Under the pieces are notes generated by a model. That model did no database searches. It was not told where the DNA came from and saw nothing but the letters and a program-made list of their open reading frames with translations. Shown one piece after another: positions 25,180 to 33,067 of a stretch of 64,000 bases of DNA; within the stretch, counting starts at the first letter, position 1; every line of letters begins with the position of its first letter. The stretch comes from Bordetella genomosp. 13 (GTDB taxonomy: Bacteria; Pseudomonadota; Gammaproteobacteria; Burkholderiales; Burkholderiaceae_B). The position numbers and the translations under genes are program-made. The stretch is from NCBI RefSeq assembly GCF_007679965.1, contig NZ_VEHL01000008.1, positions 124,001 to 188,000 of the forward strand. The letters are read 5' to 3'.

Positions 25180-26732
25180 TGATGGCCCGTTCCATGACCC
25201 GCCCTGAAGTGGCGACGTCCGCGCGCGGCATGCTGGCGCTGGCCCTGGCCGCCGCGCTGGCCGGCTGCTCGCTGGCGCCCGACTACAAGCGCCCCGACGC
25301 GCCCGTGCAGGCCACCTATCCGGACCAGCCCAAGGTGCAGTTCGGCGAGGGTGGCGCGCAGGCGTCCGTCAATACCCAGCCCGCGGCCGCGGTGGCGCCG
25401 GCGGGCGCCTACGCGGCGGCCGACATCGGCTGGCGCGAATTCTTCCGCGATCCGCGCCTGCAGAAGCTGATCGAGCTGTCGCTGGCCAACAGCCGCGACC
25501 TGCGCGTGGCCGTGCTGCGCGTCGAAGAGGCGCGCGCCCAGTACGGCGTGCAGCGCGCCGCGCAATTCCCCAGCATCGGGCTGGGCGTGCAGGGCACGCG
25601 CCAGCGCCTGCCGCGCGACCAGCGCCTGGGCGGCCCCGATTCGCCGTCGGTTTCCAGCCAGTACCAGGCCGGCCTGGGCCTGACCTCGTTCGAGATCGAC
25701 CTGTTCGGCCGGCTGCGCAGCCTGTCCGAAGCCGCGTACCAGCAATACCTCTCGACCGAGCAGTCGCAGCGCAGCGTGCACATCTCGCTGGTGGGCGCGG
25801 TCGCCGAGGCCTACTTCAACATGCGCGCCGCCGAAGTCCAGCTGGACCTGACGCAGAAGACGCTGGCCTCGCGCCAGCAGTCGTTCGACCTGGTCAAGAC
25901 CCGCTTCGACGGCGGCGTGGCCACGGAACTGGAGTTGAACCAATCCAAGACGCTGCTGGACACCGCCTCCGCCGACCTGGCGCAACTGGCACGCGCCCGC
26001 GCGCAGGCCGCCAATGCGCTGGTGCTGCTGACGGGCCTGCCCGGCCTGCCCCCCGACCTGCCGCCGCCGGCCGAGTTCGGGCGCGACCAGTTGCTGGCCA
26101 GCGTGCCGTCGGGCCTGCCGTCCGAGCTGCTCGAGCGCCGTCCGGACATCCTGGCGGCCGAGAACCAGCTGAAATCCGCCAACGCCAACATCGGCGCGGC
26201 GCGCGCGGCGTTCTTCCCGACCATCTCGCTGACCGGCCTGCTGGGCTCGTCCAGCTCGTCGCTGGGCGACCTGTTCAAGGGCGGGCAGGGCTTCTGGAGC
26301 TTCTCGCCGTCGATCACCACCCCCCTGTTCGCGGGCGGCAGCGTGCGCGAAGGCCTGAACCTGGCCCGGGCGCGCGATAATATCGCGGTGTCGCAATACG
26401 AGCAGACGATCCAGCAGGCATTCCGCGAGGTCGCCGACGCGCTGGCCGGAGAGGCCACCTACACCGCCCAGCTCGACGCCCAGCGCGCCCTGCAGGTGTC
26501 GTCGGCGCGTACGCTGGAGCTGTCGGACTTGCGCTATCGTGGCGGCATCGACAGCTTCCTGCAGGTGCAGACCGCGCAGGTGGATTTCTTCAACGCGCAG
26601 CTCGCGCTGGTGCAGACCGGACTGAATTCCCTGGTCAACCGCGTCGAGCTGTACAAGGCGCTGGGCGGCGGCTGGAACGAAACGACCGTGGCCGCGCAGA
26701 CAGCGCCGCAAACGGCATCGCAGCAACAATGA
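25179..26732 (+). CDS. Outer-membrane efflux channel lipoprotein (OprM/NodT family)
   Basis: A 517-residue TolC-like channel. The lipobox LAGC (Cys near residue 28) is followed by SLAPDYKRPDAPV, the usual OprM opening, then W-R-x-FF (IGWREFFRDPRLQKLIELSL) and two repeated coiled-coil/beta halves; the second has RRPDILAAENQLKSANANIGAARAAFFPTISLTG. AGGAG at 25166-25170 serves the ATG at 25179, whose A is the last base of the pump's stop codon. The gene ends by overlapping pdxJ in an ATGA. It forms the outer-membrane exit of the efflux system. Confidence 0.95.
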   Translation: MMARSMTRPEVATSARGMLALALAAALAGCSLAPDYKRPDAPVQATYPDQPKVQFGEGGAQASVNTQPAAAVAPAGAYAAADIGWREFFRDPRLQKLIELSLANSRDLRVAVLRVEEARAQYGVQRAAQFPSIGLGVQGTRQRLPRDQRLGGPDSPSVSSQYQAGLGLTSFEIDLFGRLRSLSEAAYQQYLSTEQSQRSVHISLVGAVAEAYFNMRAAEVQLDLTQKTLASRQQSFDLVKTRFDGGVATELELNQSKTLLDTASADLAQLARARAQAANALVLLTGLPGLPPDLPPPAEFGRDQLLASVPSGLPSELLERRPDILAAENQLKSANANIGAARAAFFPTISLTGLLGSSSSSLGDLFKGGQGFWSFSPSITTPLFAGGSVREGLNLARARDNIAVSQYEQTIQQAFREVADALAGEATYTAQLDAQRALQVSSARTLELSDLRYRGGIDSFLQVQTAQVDFFNAQLALVQTGLNSLVNRVELYKALGGGWNETTVAAQTAPQTASQQQ

Positions 26733-27475
26733 TAGAACTCGGCGTCAACATCGATCATGTAGCCACCCTGCGCCAGCAGCGCCACACCGCCTATCCCGAT
26801 CCGGTACAGGCGGCGCTGCGGGCCGAGGAGGCGGGCGCCGACCTCATCACCCTGCACCTGCGCGAAGACCGGCGCCACATCCAGGACGCCGACGTGCATG
26901 CCATCCGGCCGCTGCTGCGCACGCGCATGAACCTGGAATGCGCCATCACCCGCGAGATGCTGGACATCGCCTGCGCGGTCAGGCCCAGCGACGTCTGCCT
27001 GGTGCCCGAGAAGCGCACCGAGCTCACCACCGAGGGCGGGCTGGACGTGGCGGGCGGCCTGCCTGCCGTGTCGGACGCCGTGGCGCAGCTGGCCGAGGCC
27101 GGCATCCGCGTGTCGTTGTTCATCGATCCCGAGCCGGCGCAGATCGACGCCGCCGTGCGCGCGGGCGCCCCGGTCATCGAACTGCACACCGGCGCCTACG
27201 CCGAGGCCACCAGCCCCGAGCAGGAGCAGGCCGAACTGGCGCGCGTGCGCGCCGCCGTGGCGCATGGGCTGCGCGCCGGGCTGCGCGTCAATGCGGGCCA
27301 CGGGCTGCACTACGGCAACGTGTCCGCCATGGCGGCGCTGGACGGCATCGCCGAACTGAACATCGGCCACGCCATCGTGGCACAGGCCGTGTTCGACGGC
27401 TGGGAAAAGGCCGTGCGCGACATGAAGGCCCTGATGGTGCAGGCGCGCCTGCAGGCCCAGAGAGGCCGCGCCTGA
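26729..27475 (+). CDS. pdxJ: Pyridoxine 5'-phosphate synthase
   Basis: A 248-residue TIM-barrel enzyme that condenses 1-deoxyxylulose-5-phosphate with 3-amino-2-oxopropyl phosphate in vitamin B6 synthesis. Recognised by IELGVNIDHVATLRQQRHTAYPDPVQAA, the ITLHLREDRRHIQD segment, MNLECAITREML, VCLVPEKRTELTTEGGLD and the end NAGHGLHYGN. The start codon overlaps the stop of the outer-membrane channel gene (ATGA), which ties vitamin B6 synthesis to the efflux operon. In many proteobacteria pdxJ lies beside recO and acpS instead; here acpS is about 4.7 kb away. Confidence 0.98.
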   Translation: MIELGVNIDHVATLRQQRHTAYPDPVQAALRAEEAGADLITLHLREDRRHIQDADVHAIRPLLRTRMNLECAITREMLDIACAVRPSDVCLVPEKRTELTTEGGLDVAGGLPAVSDAVAQLAEAGIRVSLFIDPEPAQIDAAVRAGAPVIELHTGAYAEATSPEQEQAELARVRAAVAHGLRAGLRVNAGHGLHYGNVSAMAALDGIAELNIGHAIVAQAVFDGWEKAVRDMKALMVQARLQAQRGRA

Positions 27476-27509
27476 TATCCTGCGGGCCGTTCGCCGCGAC
27501 CGATCCGCC

Positions 27510-28199
27510 ATGCCCCGTACCGCCGCCCTTGCTTCCGAAGCCGCCAACGAGGCGCCGCCCGTCGATCCGGCGGCCGTGCTCAGCGAGCTCGAGGAAGACA
27601 TCGTCCTGGGTCGCCTGCATCCGCGCGAGCGGCTGATCGAGGACGACCTGATGCGGCGCTTCAACCTGAAGCGCCATGTCGCCCGCACCGTGCTGGCCGA
27701 CCTCGCCCTGCTGGGCCTGGTCGAACGCCGCAAGAACATCGGCTGCGAGGTGCGCGCCTTCTCGCCGCGCGAGGTCGCCGAGCTCTACCAGATGCGCGAA
27801 CTGCTCGAAGCCGAGGCCGCGCGTCACCTGCCATGTCCCTTGCCGCAGCCGGCCGTGCAGGAGCTGATCGCCATCCAGCGCGAGCACGACGCCGCGGTGG
27901 CCGCGCTGGACCCGCGCGCGGTGTTCCGCAGCAACGTGCGCTTCCACCAGGCGCTGTTTTCGCATTGCGAGAACAGCGTGCTGGCGCGCGCCATCGCCGA
28001 GTACGCGCGCCAGACCCATTCCATCCGCTTCAGCTCGCTGGCCGACGCGGGCTACCGCGAACGCGCTCGGCAAGAGCACTGGGCGATGATCGAGGCTTTG
28101 AAGGAGGGCAGGCGCGACGACCTGATCCGCCTGTGCCGCGATCACCTGGCGCCGTCGCGCGACGCCTACCTGGCGATGAACCGCCACATCGGTCTTTGA
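27510..28199 (+). CDS. GntR-family (FCD) transcriptional regulator
   Basis: A 229-residue regulator with a short winged helix (VLSELEEDIVLGRLHPRERLIEDDLMRRFNLKRHVARTVLADLALLGLVERRKN) and an FCD sensor domain, in which EVRAFSPREVAELYQMRELLEAEAA and NVRFHQALFSHCEN include the His-containing metal site. It starts 35 bp after pdxJ on the same strand. The regulated genes are not obvious; the leftward MFS/amidohydrolase pair 0.7-3 kb away, which has its own palindrome at 31202, is one candidate. Confidence 0.92.
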   Translation: MPRTAALASEAANEAPPVDPAAVLSELEEDIVLGRLHPRERLIEDDLMRRFNLKRHVARTVLADLALLGLVERRKNIGCEVRAFSPREVAELYQMRELLEAEAARHLPCPLPQPAVQELIAIQREHDAAVAALDPRAVFRSNVRFHQALFSHCENSVLARAIAEYARQTHSIRFSSLADAGYRERARQEHWAMIEALKEGRRDDLIRLCRDHLAPSRDAYLAMNRHIGL

Positions 28200-28258
28200 T
28201 TCCGCCGGCGCGGTCGACCGCGCCGTTCGCCTTGCACGACCCACTCGGGAACCCCGTC

Positions 28259-28855
28259 ATGCGCCTTGCCGCCGTACTCGTCTGCCTGACCGCCCTGGCT
28301 TCCCCCGTGCACGCCGCCGACATGCTCTCCGGACGCTATGGCCCGCTGCTGCTGGCCGTGCGGGACGGCACGGTCGCCGGCGTATACAGCGAGGGGCGCG
28401 GCATGCCGGGCGGGCCCCAGTTCTCGTGCTATTTCGTGTTCGACGGCAAGCTTGCAGACGGCCGCGCGGACATCACGGTGCGCCAGCCCGAGCCGGGCGA
28501 GACCCTGCACGGCACGTTCACCGTGCAGGGCGATGCCGTGGCCCTGCAGCTGGACGAGAACGGCGACGGCTGCGCCATGACCTCCGGCGACATGGTCAAG
28601 GAGCCCTACGTGCTGGATCGCGATTCGCAACGTCCCGCCTGGCAGTCGGTGGCCCTGGTGTCGGCGGACAAGGCCGTGATGCAGAAGGGGCCCGCGCGCG
28701 ACGCGCAGCGCCGCAAGCCGTACCTGGTGCAGGGGGATCCCGTGGCCGTGCTGCAGCGGCAGGGCGACTGGCTGCGCGTGGAATACGAGGGCGAAGGCAA
28801 GCCGGTGACCGGCTGGATGCAGGCGTCGGACCTGCTGGTCACGGCCCCGCGATAG
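28259..28855 (+). CDS. Secreted protein with C-terminal SH3-like domain
   Basis: A 198-residue protein with a Sec signal (residues 1-20, ending VHAAD). The central part has a YGPLLLAVRDGTVAGVYSEGRG start and a Cys-containing FSCYFVFDG strand. The last 50 residues look like a bacterial SH3 fold (YLVQGDPVAVLQRQGDWLRVEYEG, then TGWMQASDLLV). Such proteins often bind cell-wall peptides, but no catalytic domain is present. No ribosome site is obvious. Function unknown. Confidence 0.75.
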   Translation: MRLAAVLVCLTALASPVHAADMLSGRYGPLLLAVRDGTVAGVYSEGRGMPGGPQFSCYFVFDGKLADGRADITVRQPEPGETLHGTFTVQGDAVALQLDENGDGCAMTSGDMVKEPYVLDRDSQRPAWQSVALVSADKAVMQKGPARDAQRRKPYLVQGDPVAVLQRQGDWLRVEYEGEGKPVTGWMQASDLLVTAPR

Positions 28856-28928
28856 CCACGCGCGAGCCGTGCCGGCCAGACGGGCGCGCGGCCTGCATTC
28901 CCGCAAGCCGGCGGATTCCGCGCCGCCG

Positions 28929-30185
28929 CTACGGCGACGTGCGCTCCGGAGCCAGGTTCGCCAGCGCCCGCCCGCGCGTCTCGGGTAGCAGCACCGCCGT
29001 CAGCAGCACTACCGCGTACGCGCCGCCCGCGAACAGGCCGATGGCCTGCGCCAGTCCCATCGACTGGCTGAGATAGCCCACCAGGCTGGGGAACAGCGCC
29101 CCGATGCCGCGGCCGAAGTTGTAGGCGAAGCCCTGGCCGTTGGCGCGGAGTTCGGACGGGAACAGTTCGGTCAGGTACGCGCCCAGGCCGCCGAAGATGC
29201 CCGAGGCCGCGAAGCCCAGCGGAAAGCCCAGGAACAGCATCTGGTGGTTCGACAGCGGCAGTTGCGTGTAGGCCCAGACGCACACGCCCGACAGCACGGA
29301 GAACAGGAAGAAGTTGGGCCGCCGGCCGAAGCGGTCGGCCATGTAGGCGCCCGCGATGTAGCCGCAGAACGAGCCGGTGATGATCACCAGCAGATAGCCG
29401 CCCGTGTCCAGCACCGACAGGTGCCGCTCCGTCTTCAGGAAGGTCGGCAGCCACGTGGTGACCGCGTAGTAGCTGCCCTGGATGCCCGTGCACAACAGCG
29501 CGGTCAGCGCGGTGGTGCGCAGCAGTCCCGGCCCGAAGATCGCCCAGGGCGAGACCTTGGCCGTGCTGGCCTGCTGGCGCCTGCGTGTGGCCTCGAACAC
29601 CTCGGGCTCGGGCACGTGCTTGCGGATGTACAGCACCAGCAGGGCCGGCAGCACGCCCACCCAGAACAGCGAGCGCCAGGCCCATTGCTCGGGCAGCACG
29701 GAGAAGGCCAGCGTGTACAGCAGGGCCGCGACGCCCCAGCCCACCGCCCAGCCGCTCTGCACCGTGCCGACCGCCTTGCCGCGGTTGCGCGCGTGGATGA
29801 TCTCGCCCATCAGCACCGAGCCCACGGCCCATTCGCCGCCGAAGCCCAGGCCCTGCAGCGCGCGCAGCACGAAGATCTGCTCGAAGTTCTGCGTGAAGCC
29901 GATGCCCACCGTGCACACCGAGAACCACAGAATGGTGATCTGCAGCACGCGCACGCGGCCGTAGCGGTCGGCCAGGATGCCGGCCGCCCAGCCGCCCACC
30001 GCGGAGAACAGCAGCGTGACCGTGCCCAGCAGGCCGGCCTGGCCGCGGCTGATGTCCCACAGGTGCATCAGCGTGGCGATCACGAAGGTGAAGACCATGT
30101 AGTCGAGCGCGTCGATCGTCCACCCCAGGAACGAGGCGTAGAACGTGCGCTTGCCTTTCTGGTCGAGTTCACTGAACCAGCCCAT
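28929..30185 (-). CDS. MFS metabolite:proton symporter
   Basis: A 418-residue, twelve-helix carrier of the sugar/aromatic-acid-symporter group. GILADRYGRVRVL is the conserved loop 2-3 motif, GLGFGGEWAVGSVLMGEI the helix-4/5 motif, and a GRRPNFF loop sits in the second half. It probably imports a carboxylic acid. It lies 66 bp downstream of the amidohydrolase gene on the same strand, so both are likely one operon for uptake and breakdown of a lactone or cyclic dicarboxylate. Confidence 0.93.
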   Translation of the reverse strand: MGWFSELDQKGKRTFYASFLGWTIDALDYMVFTFVIATLMHLWDISRGQAGLLGTVTLLFSAVGGWAAGILADRYGRVRVLQITILWFSVCTVGIGFTQNFEQIFVLRALQGLGFGGEWAVGSVLMGEIIHARNRGKAVGTVQSGWAVGWGVAALLYTLAFSVLPEQWAWRSLFWVGVLPALLVLYIRKHVPEPEVFEATRRRQQASTAKVSPWAIFGPGLLRTTALTALLCTGIQGSYYAVTTWLPTFLKTERHLSVLDTGGYLLVIITGSFCGYIAGAYMADRFGRRPNFFLFSVLSGVCVWAYTQLPLSNHQMLFLGFPLGFAASGIFGGLGAYLTELFPSELRANGQGFAYNFGRGIGALFPSLVGYLSQSMGLAQAIGLFAGGAYAVVLLTAVLLPETRGRALANLAPERTSP

Positions 30186-30251
30186 GTGCAGTCTCCGTTA
30201 TGGCTTTATGGTGGCGTCGAGGATTCGCCGTGTGTCTGGCGTCGGCAGGCC

Positions 30252-31142
30252 CTAGGCCAGCGCGGGGAAGTCGTACAGCGCCTGGGGGTTGTCCACCAGG
30301 ATGCGGCGGCGCTGCTGCGCGTCGGGCGCCCACTTGGGCAGCAGGTTGCGCAGCGTGCCGGTGTCGGGCATGCGCGAAATGGCCACGTGCGGCCAGTCGC
30401 TGCCCCACACCATGCGGTCGGGCGCGGCCTCGATCAGGGCCTGCGCCCACGGGGTGACGTCGTCGTAGGTGTCGAACTGGTCGCTGATGCGGTAGGCGCC
30501 CGACAGCTTGGCCCACCAGCCGTTGTGCTTCACGCCGGACAGCAGCGCCTGGAAGCCAGGGTGATCCAGCCCCTCCGACACCGGCATGTGGCCCATGTGG
30601 TCGAACACGCAGGGCACGGGCAGGCGCTGCAGGCGCGGCATCAGCTCGGGCAGCTGGCGCACGTCCATCAGGAATTGCAGGTGCCAGCCCAGGCCGGCGA
30701 TGCGGCGCGCCAGTGTCTCCAGCGCGTCGAAGCCCACGCCGCCGCCGAACAGCACGTTCAGCCGCGTGCCGCGCACGCCGGCGGCATGCAGGGTCTCGAG
30801 TTCCCGGTCGGTGACCTCGGGCGAGACCACCGCGACGCCGCGCAGCTGCCGCGGATGGCGGCGCAGCACCTCCAGCATGTAGCGGTTGTCGGTACCGTGC
30901 ACGCTGACCTGCACCAGCACGCCGCGCTGCATGCCGGTGGCCCGCAGCATGGCCAGGTACCTGTCCTCGGGCGCGGGCGGCGGCGTGTAGCTACGGCCAT
31001 CCACGTAGGGGTATTGCACGCCGTCGCCGATGACGTGCGCATGGGTGTCGCAGGCGCCGGGCGGAATGTCGAAGGCGGCGGGGGCGACGTCGGACAGGGG
31101 ACCGAGGCAGGGCGGGGCGGAGTCGGAAGGGGATGTCGTCAT
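30252..31142 (-). CDS. TIM-barrel amidohydrolase of the 2-pyrone-4,6-dicarboxylate lactonase (LigI) type
   Basis: A 296-residue metal-dependent hydrolase. ACDTHAHVIGDG carries the metal-binding H-x-H of the amidohydrolase superfamily; further segments are VLVQVSVHGTDNRYMLEVL, the CVFDHMGHM histidine strand and the end-barrel Asp in MVWGSDWPHV. This is the pattern of LigI and related lactonases. The ATG at 31142 was chosen because the longer frame adds 23 residues reaching into the palindrome at 31202. Together with the downstream MFS carrier it suggests a catabolic pair; the real substrate is unknown. Confidence 0.9.
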   Translation of the reverse strand: MTTSPSDSAPPCLGPLSDVAPAAFDIPPGACDTHAHVIGDGVQYPYVDGRSYTPPPAPEDRYLAMLRATGMQRGVLVQVSVHGTDNRYMLEVLRRHPRQLRGVAVVSPEVTDRELETLHAAGVRGTRLNVLFGGGVGFDALETLARRIAGLGWHLQFLMDVRQLPELMPRLQRLPVPCVFDHMGHMPVSEGLDHPGFQALLSGVKHNGWWAKLSGAYRISDQFDTYDDVTPWAQALIEAAPDRMVWGSDWPHVAISRMPDTGTLRNLLPKWAPDAQQRRRILVDNPQALYDFPALA

Positions 31143-31201
31143 GGCGGGTGGCAAGGGGTGAACGCGACGCGGATCACGGTAAGCCTGCGCCCGATGCATG
31201 G

Positions 31202-31217
31202 TCAATAACATTATTGA
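31202..31217. promoter_or_regulatory. 16-bp palindrome upstream of the amidohydrolase/MFS unit
   Basis: TCAATAA-CA-TTATTGA, perfect 7-bp arms in an AT-rich patch, 60 bp before the amidohydrolase start (-) and about 170 bp before acpS (+). It is consistent with a GntR- or LysR-type operator of the leftward unit. The bound regulator is not known. Confidence 0.6.
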
Positions 31218-31383
31218 TACTAATTGGGACCGGATCGGATGGCGTCGTCCCGCAACTGTGCCGTCGGGATGCCGGCAAGCTCCTGAACCCCTCCTGGGCC
31301 TCGCGTATCATTCGTCTAATGCACGCGCCGCGTGGGGCCATGCGGCCCATTGCGCCCCATTCCACCGTGTTCCGTTACCTGCG

Positions 31384-32022
31384 ATGTCCATGTCCGACGA
31401 ACCGACCGCCTTCCCGCCTCCCGCCCCCGGCTGCATTGCCGGCATCGGCATGGACCTGATCCGTGTCGACCGCATCGAGCGGGCGCTGGCGCGCCACGGC
31501 GACCGCTTCGCGCGGAAGATACTGGGCGCCGAGGAACTGCTCAAATTCCACGCCCGCCGCCAGCGCGACCCGGCGCGCGGCATCCGGTTCCTGGCGACCC
31601 GTTTCGCGGCCAAGGAAGCCTTTTCCAAGGCCGTCGGACTGGGCATGCGCATGCCGATGACCTGGACGCGCGTGCAGGCGCTGAACGCGCCGGGCGGACG
31701 CCCCGTGCTGGTGCTGTCGCCCGAGCTGCGTGCCTGGTACGAGCAGCGCTACGGCGCCGCGCACGTGTCGCTGACCGACGAGTCCGACATGGCGGCCGCG
31801 TATGTGGTGGTGGAGCACAGGCTCGCCTCGGTCGTGGCGGGGCTGGATGCGGCCGCGGCGGGCAGGGCCGCCGATGCCGCCCGGGCCGCGGATGTCACGA
31901 CCGCGGCCGATGCTGCCGATGCCAATAGTGCCGCCGATGCCAATGCCGCTGATATCCGCGCCACCGACACCGGCGCCACCGGCCGGACTCATCCCGAAGG
32001 AGCCGCCCATGGCGCGCCGTGA
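31384..32022 (+). CDS. acpS: Holo-(acyl-carrier-protein) synthase with a long low-complexity tail
   Basis: A 212-residue phosphopantetheinyl transferase. The AcpS core is residues 16-142: GIGMDLIRVDRIERAL (metal-binding Asp), RFLATRFAAKEAFSKAVGLGM (catalytic Glu/Lys) and the closing HVSLTDESDMAAAYVVVE. It moves 4'-phosphopantetheine from CoA to acyl carrier protein. Normal AcpS ends near residue 130-140; here about 68 more residues of Ala/Asp/Thr/Gly (AADAADANSAADANAAD and so on) follow, encoded by imperfect GCCGATGCC repeats at about 31840-31990. The end overlaps nagZ by 14 bp. Confidence 0.95.
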   Translation: MSMSDEPTAFPPPAPGCIAGIGMDLIRVDRIERALARHGDRFARKILGAEELLKFHARRQRDPARGIRFLATRFAAKEAFSKAVGLGMRMPMTWTRVQALNAPGGRPVLVLSPELRAWYEQRYGAAHVSLTDESDMAAAYVVVEHRLASVVAGLDAAAAGRAADAARAADVTTAADAADANSAADANAADIRATDTGATGRTHPEGAAHGAP

Positions 32023-33067
32023 ATCCAAGCATGTCCTGCCCCCCGGCCCCGTCGTGGTCGATGTGGCCGGCACGCGCCTGACCAAGGAAGAGAAGCGCCG
32101 CCTGCGCCATCCGCTGGTGGGCGGCGTCATCCTGTTCGCGCGCAATTTCGAAAGCCGCGAGCAGCTGTGCGAACTCACCCGCAAGATCCACGAGGCGCGC
32201 GACGAGCCGCTGCTGATCTCGGTGGACCACGAAGGCGGCCGCGTGCAGCGCTTCCGCGACGACGGCTTCACCGTGCTGCCGCCCATGCAGGCCCTGGGCC
32301 GGGCCTGGGACCAGGACCCGCTGGCCGCCATGCGCATGGCCACCGCGGCTGGCTACGTGCTGGCCGCCGAGCTGCGCGCCTGCGGCGTCGATTTCAGCTT
32401 CGCGCCCGTGCTGGACCTGGATTACGGCGTCAGCAAGGTGATCGGCACGCGCGCCTTCCATCGCGACCCGCGCGTCGTCGCCATGCTGGCGCGCGCCCTG
32501 GCGCAGGGCCTGGCCTCTGCCGGCATGGGCGCCTGCGGCAAGCACTTCCCGGGCCATGGCGGCGTGGGCGCCGACTCGCACCACGAGATTCCCGTGGACC
32601 CGCGCACGCTCGAACGCATCATGACCGACGACGCCGCGCCGTATGGCTGGCTGGGCGACCACGTGCTGCCCGCCGTCATGCCGGCGCACGTCATCTATCC
32701 CAAGGTGGACCCGCAGCCGGCCGGCTTCTCGCGCCGCTGGATCCAGGAAATCCTGCGCGGCCGCCTGCAGTACGACGGCGTGGTGTTCTCCGATGACCTG
32801 ACCATGGAAGGCGCCACGGTGGCCGGCGACATCCTGGCGCGCGCGCAGGCCGCGCTGGGCGCCGGCTGCGACATGGTGCTGGTGTGCAACCGTCCCGACA
32901 TGGCCGACGACCTGCTGGCCCGCCTGGACTTCACCGCCAGCCCCGAGACGGTGGCGCGCATCCGCCGCCTGGCGCCCAGCCGCCGCGCCCTGAAATGGGA
33001 CACCCTGCAGGCAGACAGCCGCTATCAGCATGCCCGACGAATTCAATCTGAAATCCTTCCTGGCTGA
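32009..33067 (+). CDS. nagZ: Beta-N-acetylhexosaminidase
   Basis: A 352-residue glycoside hydrolase family 3 enzyme. It has GPVVVDVAGTRLTKEE at the start, ISVDHEGGRVQRFR, KHFPGHGGVGADSHHEIP (the mobile Asp-His acid/base loop) and the nucleophile Asp in FSDDLTMEGA. It removes N-acetylglucosamine from muropeptides during cytoplasmic peptidoglycan recycling, which also links it to AmpC induction in other bacteria. AAGGAG at 31997-32002 fits the ATG at 32009. It overlaps acpS upstream and uvrC downstream, so the three are coupled. Confidence 0.96.
   Translation: MARRESKHVLPPGPVVVDVAGTRLTKEEKRRLRHPLVGGVILFARNFESREQLCELTRKIHEARDEPLLISVDHEGGRVQRFRDDGFTVLPPMQALGRAWDQDPLAAMRMATAAGYVLAAELRACGVDFSFAPVLDLDYGVSKVIGTRAFHRDPRVVAMLARALAQGLASAGMGACGKHFPGHGGVGADSHHEIPVDPRTLERIMTDDAAPYGWLGDHVLPAVMPAHVIYPKVDPQPAGFSRRWIQEILRGRLQYDGVVFSDDLTMEGATVAGDILARAQAALGAGCDMVLVCNRPDMADDLLARLDFTASPETVARIRRLAPSRRALKWDTLQADSRYQHARRIQSEILPG

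Noticed and set aside
26729..33067. A fused or rearranged recO-pdxJ-acpS locus
   Set aside because: pdxJ and acpS are each intact and separately organised; nothing in the sequence shows a recent break, and the order may be ancestral in the genus.
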